From Stieleria neptunia (GTDB taxonomy: Bacteria; Planctomycetota; Planctomycetia; Pirellulales; Pirellulaceae): a DNA stretch of 64,000 bases. Of the stretch, positions 44,007 to 53,216 are shown in pieces; the first letter of the stretch is position 1; each line of letters opens with the position of its first letter. The stretch covers positions 2,852,001 to 2,916,000 of the forward strand of contig NZ_CP037423.1 of NCBI RefSeq assembly GCF_007754155.1, given 5' to 3'. Below the pieces are notes generated by a model. It was not told the origin of the DNA, ran no database searches, and worked only from the letters and a program-made list of their open reading frames with translations. The position numbers and the translations under genes were made by a program.

Positions 44007-45152
44007 TTAACGAACTGTCCCGGAAACGACGAGGCGTTCGATGACGCCGGCAATGCGTTCAAGTTGGGAATCCATTAGGCTTGAACCGCTCGGTAAACAA
44101 AGCCCGCGTTCGAAGATGAGATCGGCAACGGATCCTCCCTCAACCTCCATCCCCGCAAAAACGGGCTGTAGGTGCATTGGCTTCCAGCAAGGGCGTGACT
44201 CGATTTGTTCGGCGTCCAAGGCGATTCGGATCTCGTCGCGGGAAACCCCGAGTCGTGCTCGATCGACAAGGATGCAGGTCAGCCAACAACTTGAAACTCC
44301 CTCTTCCGATTCTGGAATCAACTCAATCCCCGGAGCGCTCGCAAATCGGCGGTTGTACCATTGATAAATCTCTCGTCGACGGGCGATGCGTGCATCCAAT
44401 GAAAGTAATTGTCCACGCCCGATTGCGGCAAGCAAATTGCTCATTCGATAATTGAAACCGATCTCGGAATGTTCATAGTGCGGTGCGTCGTCGCGTGCCT
44501 GTGTTGCCCAGTGGCGAGCTTTTTCAGCCCAGTAGGGATTGTCTGTCACCAGCATGCCGCCGCTGCTGATGGTCATCATCTTGTTGCCGTTGAACGAGAA
44601 ACAGCCGATATCGCCCAGCGTTCCGGCATTGCAACCCCGGTAGGTTGCCCCCAGTGATTCAGCAGCGTCTTCGATCAGTGTCACTTTGAATTCGTGGCAA
44701 AGTTCACGGATGGGGTCATAGTGAGCGCACTGACCAAAGACGTCCACGACCACAATTGCTTTCGGGCTCCGTCCTTGGTTTCGAAGTCGCTCCAACGCGA
44801 TTCTCAACAAATCGGGGTTCATGTTCCAGCTGGTCAACTCGCTGTCAACAAACAGTGGTTCCGCCCCGGTGTAGCAGACGGCATTGGCGGGCGCGACGAA
44901 CGTCATTGTTGAAACGGGCACCACGTCGCCTGGGCCGACGCCGGTCAGTTTCAGTGCAAGGTGTAGCGCGGCGGTTCCGGAGCTCACAGCAACGGCATGT
45001 TTTGCTCCGACGTAATCAGCAAATTCGTTTTCAAACGCCGACAGGTCCGGGCCGACCGGAGCGATCCAGTTTGACTCGTAGGCGCGGACAAGAAAGTCCC
45101 GCGCCTCCGGGGCCATATGTGGTGGCGAAAGGAAAATTCGATCCGTATTCAT
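44007..45152 (-). CDS. pglE: PglE-like DegT/DnrJ/EryC1/StrS aminotransferase
   Basis: A 381-residue PLP-dependent sugar aminotransferase. Pyridoxal Lys191 lies in FSFNGNKMMTISSGGML. Other motifs are SSGTAALHLAL, EDAAESLGATYRG, ATQARDDAPHYEHSEIGFNYRMSN and SRPCWKPMHLQPVF. The opening FLSPPHM and the ATQARD...HYEH and CLPSG segments follow PglE of Campylobacter closely. The reaction is therefore expected to be conversion of UDP-4-keto-6-deoxy-GlcNAc to the 4-amino sugar. It is alone on the minus strand, 5.7 kb from the exosortase operon. The PglF- and PglD-like partners are at 32459 and 14173. Confidence 0.9.
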   Translation of the reverse strand: MNTDRIFLSPPHMAPEARDFLVRAYESNWIAPVGPDLSAFENEFADYVGAKHAVAVSSGTAALHLALKLTGVGPGDVVPVSTMTFVAPANAVCYTGAEPLFVDSELTSWNMNPDLLRIALERLRNQGRSPKAIVVVDVFGQCAHYDPIRELCHEFKVTLIEDAAESLGATYRGCNAGTLGDIGCFSFNGNKMMTISSGGMLVTDNPYWAEKARHWATQARDDAPHYEHSEIGFNYRMSNLLAAIGRGQLLSLDARIARRREIYQWYNRRFASAPGIELIPESEEGVSSCWLTCILVDRARLGVSRDEIRIALDAEQIESRPCWKPMHLQPVFAGMEVEGGSVADLIFERGLCLPSGSSLMDSQLERIAGVIERLVVSGTVR

Positions 45153-45519
45153 TGCCCGACCTTTGACCGCAAATCGTTGGAAAATGAAAAGTATGGATGG
45201 ATCGGGCAGTTTCGACGAGGGAGCACCGACAATGTTGTCGCCTTGTCATCGAAGTTTCATCGTTTTCAGGCCAACTGCTCACTCGGCGATTTACAAGTTG
45301 GCGCTCGCTGCTTCGTTGGGCATTGGAAACCGGACAGAGCACGACCTGTGTTAAGAAACTGTTATCAACCGTGACAATCTGTATCGAATAAGCAGCCTGC
45401 CAGCATAGCGTCGTCTGTGACAGCGAATTCCATCGGATTGTTTGATCTGTATGGTTTGTTCCGATAGGTCCGCATGAACCACCCGATCCGAATTGCGCAG
45501 TTCTTCCACGGAACCTAGA
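45153..45519. other. Divergent promoter region
   Basis: These 367 bp separate the aminotransferase and the polysaccharide export gene. No gene is supported. Upstream in-frame codons before 45520 are not needed, because the lipoprotein signal starts there. Confidence 0.55.
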
Positions 45520-46803
45520 ATGGATTCCCCTTGCACCAATCACATCCGTTACGCAAGCCTTCTGCTCTGCCTGTTTTGCTGCGGCTGTACGACGTTCCAC
45601 ACACGTCACGATGCGATCGCCGCACTGAAACCAGTCGATGCACCGCGAGAGTTATGCAAGGCGAACCTACCGGAGTACCGAATTGAACCGCCGGACATTT
45701 TGGGGATTGAGGTGGTGCGGACGGTCCCCAAGTCGACGTATCGATTGAAGACCACCGATGTCTTGCGTGTTCGCGTTTCTCGCGATTCCATCGACAGGCT
45801 CGTCATCGGTGACCTGTTATCGATTCGTGTTCCGGGAGCTCCAGCCCTGTCGCCGGTCGATGGAAATTTTCTCATCCAGCCTGACGGCTCGGTAAGTCTG
45901 GGAACGCCGTACGGCTCCGTTGTTGTCAGTGGAGTCAGCTTGGAAGAGGCAGGGCATAAGATCGAGCAGGCCCTCTCGACGCACCTCGTCGCTCCGAAAA
46001 CGTTCATCGGACTGGCGCAAGCGGCGACGCCGATCGACCAAGAGTACAGCATCGAGATTGACGGCGCGATCGACTTTGGAAGCCCCTACGGACAGGTCCA
46101 ACTCGATGGTCTGACGCTGGCTGAAGCAAAACAAAGGTTGACGCAGAAATTTGCCAACCACTTTGCTAACCCGTCCGTCGGCATCAATTTGATCCAAGCG
46201 AGTTCGCTGCAGCAGGTCGTCGGTGAGCACCTCGTCGGGCCAGACGGCCGCATTACACTGGGGATCTACGGGTCCGTCAACGTCTCCGGATATACCCTTG
46301 AACAAGCCAGCGCGGCAATTGAGGCAAGTTTGTCAACCGTTTTGGACAAACCAGAGGTCGCGTTGTCCGTGCTGTCATACAACAGCAAGATCTTCTACGT
46401 CATTACCCAAGGGCCAGGTATCGGCGATGCCGTTTATCGTTATCCGATTACCGGAAACGAAACCGTGCTGGATGCACTGTCATTGATCCAGGGCGTCCCT
46501 CAGGGGTCGAGCAACGAGATGTGGATCGCGCGTCCCACGGGGCAACCTGGAAAGCATCAGCTGTTGCCGATCGAATGGGAAGAATTGACCGCCCTTGCCG
46601 AAACCAATACGAATTATCAACTCATGCCCGGCGACCGGTTGTACATCCAACGCGATCCCTTCGTCACCTTCGATACACGATTGGCGAAATTCATCAGCCC
46701 GATCGAGCGTGTGTTCGGGATTAGCATCCTTAGCGCCGAAACCGCGACTCGCTTGTCCGGCAAAGTTCTCTCTGGCGGCGGAAACCCAAGAACACAGTTC
46801 TAA
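45520..46803 (+). CDS. Wza-like polysaccharide export outer-membrane lipoprotein
   Basis: A 427-residue lipoprotein (signal LLLCLFCCGCTTF) of the polysaccharide biosynthesis/export (PES) family. The N-terminal EYRIEPPDILGIEV is followed by three tandem export-type repeats (SLGTPYGSVVVSGVSLEEAGHKIEQAL, DFGSPYGQVQLDGLTLAEA, ITLGIYGSVNVSGYTLEQA), then an SLBB-like region ending MPGDRLYIQRDPF. It would form the outer-membrane export channel with the Wzz/kinase protein at 35085. Three repeats are more than the single PES repeat of E. coli Wza. ATG 45520 is preferred to 45493. Confidence 0.9.
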   Translation: MDSPCTNHIRYASLLLCLFCCGCTTFHTRHDAIAALKPVDAPRELCKANLPEYRIEPPDILGIEVVRTVPKSTYRLKTTDVLRVRVSRDSIDRLVIGDLLSIRVPGAPALSPVDGNFLIQPDGSVSLGTPYGSVVVSGVSLEEAGHKIEQALSTHLVAPKTFIGLAQAATPIDQEYSIEIDGAIDFGSPYGQVQLDGLTLAEAKQRLTQKFANHFANPSVGINLIQASSLQQVVGEHLVGPDGRITLGIYGSVNVSGYTLEQASAAIEASLSTVLDKPEVALSVLSYNSKIFYVITQGPGIGDAVYRYPITGNETVLDALSLIQGVPQGSSNEMWIARPTGQPGKHQLLPIEWEELTALAETNTNYQLMPGDRLYIQRDPFVTFDTRLAKFISPIERVFGISILSAETATRLSGKVLSGGGNPRTQF

Positions 46804-46871
46804 CCTGCCGCCCGACGTTCAATCACAGCGAACTCCTTTCCACCGATCCATTCGTTCACGCCGAAATACCT

Positions 46872-47321
46872 ATGAAGACTACCTTCATCGTTCGATCCTG
46901 CTCTACAATGGGGCTCTCTGTGATGCTGATCTGCTCAGGCTGTGTCTTGACACCTGAGCGAATCCTTCCGAAACCGGGAGCGTTCACCAATCCAACTCAC
47001 GGCAAGATTTGTTATCCCAAACACTTCCACGGGTACGAGCTGACGTCCTGGAACTCGTTGGACTCATTCGGCCCCGTCATGATGGCTCGATGCCATACCT
47101 GCAATTGCCTCTCATGCAATTGTCTCCCAACGGGATGCGTCGCAGCCTATCCGACGACAACTGATCAATCTGTCGAAGATGTTTCAACCACCGACATGCC
47201 GTTGCGGCAGTCTGGTGACTCAATGATTACGATTGCCGTTGAAAATGCATCTGAATTGCCCGGACCCGCACACGAAACCAACAACGAATTTCGTGCGGCG
47301 CTGAAACACTATTCCGAGTAG
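46872..47321 (+). CDS. Small Cys-rich lipoprotein
   Basis: A 149-residue protein with a lipoprotein signal (GLSVMLICSGC). A dense cysteine cluster, MARCHTCNCLSCNCLPTGC (six Cys in 16 residues), lies in the middle, followed by an acidic Thr/Ser-rich tail. Such spacing could bind a metal or form disulfides; no known family is recognised. It follows the Wza-like gene by 68 bp on the same strand and is probably cotranscribed, so an outer-membrane accessory role in export is possible (inference). Confidence 0.7.
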   Translation: MKTTFIVRSCSTMGLSVMLICSGCVLTPERILPKPGAFTNPTHGKICYPKHFHGYELTSWNSLDSFGPVMMARCHTCNCLSCNCLPTGCVAAYPTTTDQSVEDVSTTDMPLRQSGDSMITIAVENASELPGPAHETNNEFRAALKHYSE

Positions 47322-47524
47322 TGCCAACGACCTGGAGTGACGAAGAGATTGCTCGGCGCTGGTTGCGTTTGTTCCCCCGACGCACGAACAACGGCGGCCC
47401 TTCCGCGATGCCGACCAAGCCTGAGATTGACATGGTTGTCAATTTTGGGTCGGCATCGGACTCACCAATAGGAGCGAATTCGGGGTCGCAAGCGAATCGG
47501 ATGGATGAGTCCGGTCGAGATTGA
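47321..47524 (+). pseudogene. Fragment of REP-associated (Y1/IS200-like) transposase
   Basis: This 67-codon frame reads TTWSDEEIARRWLRLFPRR, PTKPEIDMVVN and SQANRMDESGR. It matches, in order, the segment of TnpA-REP/RAYT proteins where Glu-Glu-x-x-x-RRW-LRLFP, P-x-x-x-EI and RANRED-x-x-GRFW occur. The HUH and catalytic-Tyr regions and the GRFW continuation are missing, so it is a non-functional internal fragment. Identification is from recalled family pattern. It matters because the window contains two copies of a REP-like palindrome. Confidence 0.7.
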
Positions 47525-47587
47525 CGAGCAGCATGACGCAGCGGGTCTGGTCGTGGAATCGAGTGGCCGCAGGGCGAGCAAGGTTGT

Positions 47588-48175
47588 CTATGGCAGGTTG
47601 GCGACCACGGTGGCCACGTCAGCACGGTCTCCGTGCGAGACCACGGTCTTGCCAAAAACGAGCTTCTGATCTTGATCGACCACGAAGGTTGACGGATAAG
47701 CTGTCTCACGCGGAGCGTCCCAGCGAAGCCCCCAAGCATTTGTGAATTTGAAACCTGGATCCAAGACGAAATGGTAGTTGTCCGGAAATGACTTGCTTCC
47801 GATGAATTGCTTTGCATGTTCATCAAGCTGATTCGCCTCGCCTGGATAAACCATGACCACTTGGACCTCCGACAGCGCCGACTTCTTACTCAAAAATTCC
47901 CCCACTTGGCGGTTGCAAATTGGGCACTGTTTTCCGTACCAACCCCGCAGAACGAGGATCACGACGGGCGACTCCTCTGTCAGTTTCGTCAGCGTGACCT
48001 TTTCACCTTTCAGATCCATCAGCTCAAAATCCGGGGCAAGTTCACCGACCTTCGGTGGATGCGGTGGCTCTTTGCCTGGGGTTACTTGACGACGCCGCTG
48101 TGCCTGAGCGGTTGACGAAAAGGCGATGGTTGTGAAAAGCAGCAGTAGTCCGAAGGTGGCGCAACGGTTCTTCAT
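47588..48175 (-). CDS. Secreted peroxiredoxin/thioredoxin-like protein
   Basis: A 195-residue exported protein with a signal peptide (residues 1-25) and an AhpC/TSA-like thioredoxin fold. LAPDFELMDLKGEKVTLTKL is the usual N-terminal strand. The redox motif is Cys84-Pro-Ile-Cys87 in WYGKQCPICNRQ, and the cis-Pro segment is TAYPSTFVVDQD. It probably acts as a periplasmic thiol oxidoreductase or peroxidase. It is convergent with the lipoprotein gene and divergent from DUF1552, so no operon partner indicates its substrate. Confidence 0.85.
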   Translation of the reverse strand: MKNRCATFGLLLLFTTIAFSSTAQAQRRRQVTPGKEPPHPPKVGELAPDFELMDLKGEKVTLTKLTEESPVVILVLRGWYGKQCPICNRQVGEFLSKKSALSEVQVVMVYPGEANQLDEHAKQFIGSKSFPDNYHFVLDPGFKFTNAWGLRWDAPRETAYPSTFVVDQDQKLVFGKTVVSHGDRADVATVVANLP

Positions 48176-48464
48176 GGATCGTCTCTACGTGAAGGGAGGA
48201 GTTTCGTCTTTGGAGTGAATGTCCAAAGCGGAGAAATGTACGCCGATCAGTCTCAGAAAAATGACGTACCCCATTTTAACCCGCAGTCGACACGGAAGTG
48301 TCGCTTCAGGTTTGATCGTTGATCCTTAGCTTCGTTCACCGCCCCTGATCGGCATCGTTGGCAATCCTGTTTGTTTGGCGTCAGAGGCCGGTTAGAATGC
48401 TGTGATGCCACGGTCACCGTGAGCTGACCAAGCGATCGAGAGTTTCCACGCCCTGAGCCATCCC

Positions 48465-49745
48465 ATGAGACGACGTCATTTTCTTCGCAGCAGCAGCGCC
48501 CTGATCACGCTGCCTTTCCTGGAATCGTTGGGATTCCAACGTTTCGCGTCGGCCGCCCCTGTTGTTGCGCCACCGAAGCGAATGATTTTCCTGGGCTTCG
48601 GTTGGGGAGTGACACGAGAGAGCTGGTTTCCCGATGTCGCGACAACGGGAGCGGACTACGATCTGCCCAAAGGGCTTGCTCCGTTGCAGCGACACAAGAA
48701 AGATTTTTCCATCATCCAGGGGTTGGAGAATCAATTTTCAAACGAAGCTCACTGGGGCAGTACGTTCTATCTGACCGGAGCCAATCGCTATGCCGTCCCG
48801 GGACAAAGTTTTAGCAACAGCATTTCGGCGGACCAAGTAGCGGCCGAGCAACTGGGAACGGACACACGGTACACCTCGGTGCAGTTGTGCGGTGCCGATA
48901 ACGACGGCCACGGACCAGGCCAGTCTCTGGCGTGGAATCGGCAGGGCAAACCGGTGGCGGGATGGAACAATCCGGTGGTGGCGTTCCATCGATTGTTCTC
49001 CGACGACAGCACTCCCCTGGAGCAACGCCAAGCGATGCTGAAACAGCGACGCAGTGTTCTCGACGCGGTGCTGATCGAGGCGAGATCGGTCCGACGTGGA
49101 CTGAGCAAGACGGACACCGAGAAGTTGAGTGAATATTTCCAATCGATCCGCGATATCGAAACTCGGATCGCCAAAGAGGAGCAGTGGCTCGATGTGCCCA
49201 AGAAACAGGCTGCCCATCCGATCGATGAACCACGTGGAGAAATCGAAGGGTACCAGGAGGTCAAAGTGATGTACGACCTGTTGGTCGCCGCCCTACAAGT
49301 CGATGCGACCCGCGTGATCACCTATCGCCAGCCCGGCGGAACCACGTTTCTGCAAAGTCTGGGGGCAACGCTTAGCGGCCACAACATGAGTCATTATGCG
49401 CCCGGAATGAGGCAGGAAGTCTCCGAGTTGCGCGACCGCAAACAATCCGAATTGCTCGCCGGACTGATCGATAAATTGAAAGCAACCAAAGAAGCCGACG
49501 GAACATCGTTGTTTGACCATGTGTCACTCAGTTACGGAAGCAATATCAACAGCATTCACTACCTGACCAATTGTCCCACTCTGGTCGCCGGTGGCGGGGC
49601 CGGAATCAAACTCGGACAGCATCTTGTCAAAGCGGACGGAACGCCACTGTGCAATCTGTGGCTGACGTTGCTGCAGGGAATCGGATTGGATGTTCCGTCG
49701 CACGGCGACAGCCAGGGCGTGATCAAGGAGTTGGTCAATGCGTGA
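48465..49745 (+). CDS. DUF1552 secreted protein
   Basis: A 426-residue DUF1552 protein, a family largely confined to planctomycetes and relatives and paired with DUF1592 cytochrome proteins. It has a Tat-like N-terminus (MRRRHFLRSSSALITLPFLE), then KRMIFLGFGWGVTRESWFP, HWGSTFYLTG, VQLCGADNDGHGPGQSLAWN and a C-terminal YGSNINSIHYLTNCPTLVAGG. The biochemical role is unestablished. The next gene starts 8 bp inside its stop, so the pair is translationally coupled. Confidence 0.92.
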   Translation: MRRRHFLRSSSALITLPFLESLGFQRFASAAPVVAPPKRMIFLGFGWGVTRESWFPDVATTGADYDLPKGLAPLQRHKKDFSIIQGLENQFSNEAHWGSTFYLTGANRYAVPGQSFSNSISADQVAAEQLGTDTRYTSVQLCGADNDGHGPGQSLAWNRQGKPVAGWNNPVVAFHRLFSDDSTPLEQRQAMLKQRRSVLDAVLIEARSVRRGLSKTDTEKLSEYFQSIRDIETRIAKEEQWLDVPKKQAAHPIDEPRGEIEGYQEVKVMYDLLVAALQVDATRVITYRQPGGTTFLQSLGATLSGHNMSHYAPGMRQEVSELRDRKQSELLAGLIDKLKATKEADGTSLFDHVSLSYGSNINSIHYLTNCPTLVAGGGAGIKLGQHLVKADGTPLCNLWLTLLQGIGLDVPSHGDSQGVIKELVNA

Positions 49746-52395
49746 GCCACAGCGCGTTGTGGACAACACGACAAAACCGCAGGGAGTCATCGTCCCGCGA
49801 TCGAACATAAATGGTTTGCTCGTTGCGTTTCTGCTTGCGGTGTTTTCCCAGCCATCGTTGGACGGGATTGCCGGCGCAGAAGATTCACCGCGTGTTGTCA
49901 TGCCGAATCATCATGGTGCGTTTTTTCAAAAGTATTGCCTGGACTGCCATGATGCTCAATCAGCCGAGGGCAACGTCGATTTGGAAACACTGTCCTTTGA
50001 TCTTGGCACCCTTCAGTCGGCCGAGCAGTGGCAAAAGATTCTCAATGCGCTCAATTCAGGGGAGATGCCACCGGAGGATGAACGGCAAGCCACCGACGAA
50101 GACAAAACCGCGTTTCTGGAGACGCTGTCAAAGCAACTTGTCGCCGCGCGACGACTTCTGGCCGACACCGGCGGCCAGATCACCATGCGGCGTCTGAATC
50201 GACGTGAATATGAAAACTCGATCGAAGTTCTGCTGGGGATCAAGGTCGATGCAGGCGATCTGCCCGACGATGCAAACCCCGGTGGATTCGATACGGCAGG
50301 TGGATCGCTCTTTTTCTCCAGTGATCAATTCGAGCAATATTTAAAGCTCGCGCGCACTGCTCTCGACCAAGCAATCGTGACGAGCCCGAAACCCAAAATT
50401 CAAACCCGGCGAATCGAAGTTGAAAATGAATCGAACAGGCGAGTCCAAAGACTGTATCGATATCATGAAAAGGGCTTTGAAAGGTGGGAAGAATGGCAAG
50501 CCAGCGGTGGGAAATCCCCAACCGAGTTCGGGTTTGCTGATGACAATGAGGCCGCGTTTCGCAAACTGGGATGGGATCGGAACGGAGCGGACTTTGCCCA
50601 TTACTTGGCCCGAGAGGAAACACAGCACGGTGCTCTACTGACCGTGAACGAGCCGAATCCGCAAGTCGGACTCGTGATTCCCGATGAAGCGCCGCCCGGC
50701 CAATACCGGATTCGCGCACGGATCGGTGTGCTGGGCGATCCCGATCCCTCGCGAACATTCATTGAGATCGGGTTTCGTGGCGAACGAATTGATTCGTCGA
50801 TCGACTTGATCGCATGTCGAAAGGTGAATGCACCGATCAGCGATCCGGAGATTGTCGAGGTTTTGGTCGATATCCCGATCCTGAAGAAACCTCTGACCGT
50901 TGATGTTGGTGTCAACACGGGGAAACGGGTCGACATTGGAGAACGTGTCATCGCGCTGCGCCAACGGATGCCCAACGTGTTCAAAACGGGCTTCGCCCTG
51001 CGACGCGATTCAATCGCAAAAACGGGGGCTAACATTGAACCCGCGTTGTGGATCGACTGGGTGGAATGGGAAGGCCCGATGATTCAACAATGGCCGCCCG
51101 CATCCACCCAAGCGATCTTCTTTGACGATGTGGATCGTGCCAAAGACGCAGATTACGCACGAGCCATCATCGAGCGATTCGCAAAACGCGCGTTCCGTAT
51201 CAAAGAGGCGGACCCGGAGTTTGTTGATCGCTTGACGGGAATGTGCTCCAGCGAGATGGACAGTGGCAAGCGTTTTGAAGAAGCGATCAAGCTGCCGTTG
51301 TCACTGGTGCTTGCGTCGCCCGGTTTTCTGTATCTGCGGGAGCCTGCGAGCGATCCGGTACCCCGAGACCTGAGCGGTGAAGAACTTGCGGTTCGGTTGT
51401 CTTACTTCCTGTGGAGTTCGCCGCCCGATGACGAACTTCTCGCCGCCGCCCGAGCGGGCGAGCTGACGACCGCGGCCGGATTGGCTCGCCAGACCAGTCG
51501 TCTGCTCGACGATGAACGTGCCATGGAATTTGTCTCCGGATTCACCCATCAGTGGTTGCAGATGGAGCGTCTCGATTTTTTTCAATTTAACCCCAAACTC
51601 TACCCCGAGTTTGATGCCTCCGTGAAATTAGCCACTCGACAAGAAGTCTATGCGACGATTGGTAATCTGATCCGCAGCCACGGGCCGATTGGCGAGCTTT
51701 TAAAATCCGACACGATCCTGATCAACGACCTGTTGGCCGACTACTACGGCATCAGCGACGTTCACGGCCCGGCGTTTCGCGAGGTCACGGTTCCCGACGG
51801 CATGCCGCGTGGCGGTCTGTTGGGAATGGCCGCGATCCTCGCCATGGGCAGCGACGGAGAACGCTCCTCTCCGGTAGAACGAGGTGCCTGGGTGATGCGA
51901 AAGCTGCTGCATGATCCACCGCCCCCAGCGCCGGCCAACGTGCCCCAACTCAGTCGCCTCGCCGGCGAATCCTTACCCGCTCGTCAACTGTTGGAAGCCC
52001 ACATGGAAGAATCGCAGTGCGCCCAGTGCCATCGCAAAATTGACCCCATCGGTTATGGGCTGGAACATTTCAATGCGGTCGGGCTGTGGCGAAAAACGGA
52101 ACAGGTCATGGTGCGTCGAAAAGCCAAGGAGTATCCCATCGATGACGCCGGAACGTTGCCCGACGGGACAGAATTCCAAGGCTTTTTTGAACTGCGTGAT
52201 CGCATCGCCGAGCGTGAAGCGATGTTTGCCCGCGGCTTCGTCGAGAACCTGATTGAGTACGCTCTTGGCCGTCCCTATGGATTCACCGACCAGGATCTTT
52301 CTGATGCCATCCTCACCCACGGTGAACAGAACGGCCGAACCTTAAACACCTATCTTCACGCGTTGGTTCAATCGAAAGCCTTTCAGCAGAAATGA
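49738..52395 (+). CDS. DUF1587/1592/1588/1585 planctomycete cytochrome-type protein
   Basis: An 885-residue exported protein. A signal/anchor segment (NGLLVAFLLAVFSQPSL) is followed by a PSCyt1-like c-type heme motif Cys-Leu-Asp-Cys-His (residues 67-71). DUF1587 (MRRLNRREYENSIEVLLGI), a carbohydrate-binding-like insert (YRIRARIGVLGDPDPSRTFIEIG), DUF1595/1592 (LSGEELAVRLSYFLWSSPPDDELL), DUF1588 (GGLLGMAAILAMGSDGERSSPVERGAWVM, with CAQCHRKIDPIGYGLEHFNAVG, a second CxxCH) and DUF1585 at the C-terminus complete it. All domains are present and full length. Proposed roles in redox-linked polysaccharide degradation remain unproven. It pairs with DUF1552. Confidence 0.92.
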   Translation: MREPQRVVDNTTKPQGVIVPRSNINGLLVAFLLAVFSQPSLDGIAGAEDSPRVVMPNHHGAFFQKYCLDCHDAQSAEGNVDLETLSFDLGTLQSAEQWQKILNALNSGEMPPEDERQATDEDKTAFLETLSKQLVAARRLLADTGGQITMRRLNRREYENSIEVLLGIKVDAGDLPDDANPGGFDTAGGSLFFSSDQFEQYLKLARTALDQAIVTSPKPKIQTRRIEVENESNRRVQRLYRYHEKGFERWEEWQASGGKSPTEFGFADDNEAAFRKLGWDRNGADFAHYLAREETQHGALLTVNEPNPQVGLVIPDEAPPGQYRIRARIGVLGDPDPSRTFIEIGFRGERIDSSIDLIACRKVNAPISDPEIVEVLVDIPILKKPLTVDVGVNTGKRVDIGERVIALRQRMPNVFKTGFALRRDSIAKTGANIEPALWIDWVEWEGPMIQQWPPASTQAIFFDDVDRAKDADYARAIIERFAKRAFRIKEADPEFVDRLTGMCSSEMDSGKRFEEAIKLPLSLVLASPGFLYLREPASDPVPRDLSGEELAVRLSYFLWSSPPDDELLAAARAGELTTAAGLARQTSRLLDDERAMEFVSGFTHQWLQMERLDFFQFNPKLYPEFDASVKLATRQEVYATIGNLIRSHGPIGELLKSDTILINDLLADYYGISDVHGPAFREVTVPDGMPRGGLLGMAAILAMGSDGERSSPVERGAWVMRKLLHDPPPPAPANVPQLSRLAGESLPARQLLEAHMEESQCAQCHRKIDPIGYGLEHFNAVGLWRKTEQVMVRRKAKEYPIDDAGTLPDGTEFQGFFELRDRIAEREAMFARGFVENLIEYALGRPYGFTDQDLSDAILTHGEQNGRTLNTYLHALVQSKAFQQK

Positions 52396-52539
52396 AAACA
52401 ATCTAGCGGCAGAAGCCACACGCTGCGGCCAAAGCAAGGAGAAGGGGCAGCGACATTCTTGTCGTTCGGCCCTCCGGTTCTCCCGGGGCGGACGAAATTC
52501 TTGACGAATTTCGCTACGCCAGAAATTGTTCCGGCGGTC

Positions 52540-52965
52540 CTAGGGCTTCCTCGGCCAAGTGGCTGGATTCCCACGCACGGTATACACTTTCCACTTTCCT
52601 TTTGCGAAGTACTCACCGTGTAAGACATAGCCGAACCAATCGCTCCACACGAGGCGTTCATGTCTATACTGTGTGGCGAATGGTCGGCGTTTCCGAAAAT
52701 CAGCTATCGTCTTTTCTTTGAAATCAGCATCGGTGATGACGCGATATTTTGCGTACACGGTTTCGAAGACGAACGGTGATGCTGCGAAGATCGCCGCAAA
52801 GAACGCGACAACGACGATGAGAGTCTTCAGCTTAAACTGCCTGCGTCGCCGCTTTTGCCTCAATGATCTACGTTTGGCGATGTCCTGAAGACGGTTTAAA
52901 ACCGTGAGGTAGCTCGTATCACCAGCTGGCCGCATCAGATTCTTGTATGATTTTTGTGGTCGCAT
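52540..52965 (-). CDS. Small single-pass membrane protein of unknown function
   Basis: A 141-residue protein with a very basic segment (RRSLRQKRRRRQFKLKTL) just before one membrane helix (LIVVVAFFAAIFAASPFVF), and a soluble C-terminal part rich in aromatic and basic residues (HERLVWSDWFGYVLHGEYFAKGKWKVYTV). The F-x-LKTLIVVV start of the helix resembles a recurrent planctomycete membrane-anchor motif. The start is uncertain (53010 also possible). No neighbour suggests a function; it is divergent from the glycosidase gene. Confidence 0.6.
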   Translation of the reverse strand: MRPQKSYKNLMRPAGDTSYLTVLNRLQDIAKRRSLRQKRRRRQFKLKTLIVVVAFFAAIFAASPFVFETVYAKYRVITDADFKEKTIADFRKRRPFATQYRHERLVWSDWFGYVLHGEYFAKGKWKVYTVRGNPATWPRKP

Positions 52966-53216
52966 CGAACATGCTTTCAGTGCGAGAATCAACCCTGCCG
53001 TCAATACCAATTCAGATTACTCGAATGAGAACAGTCGATCAATTGCATCCGTCGTCGTTCTGGGAACCGGATCGGGCAAGGAGCATCGGCTCGCTCTGGG
53101 CGGTGATCGAACACGACCGAACCCACGACTGCCAACGGAGCTCGGCTGATCCATTTCTCTCGACTTCACACTACGATTTACTGGAGCGATCGCAGGCGAT
53201 CACGAAAGGTAGTTCA

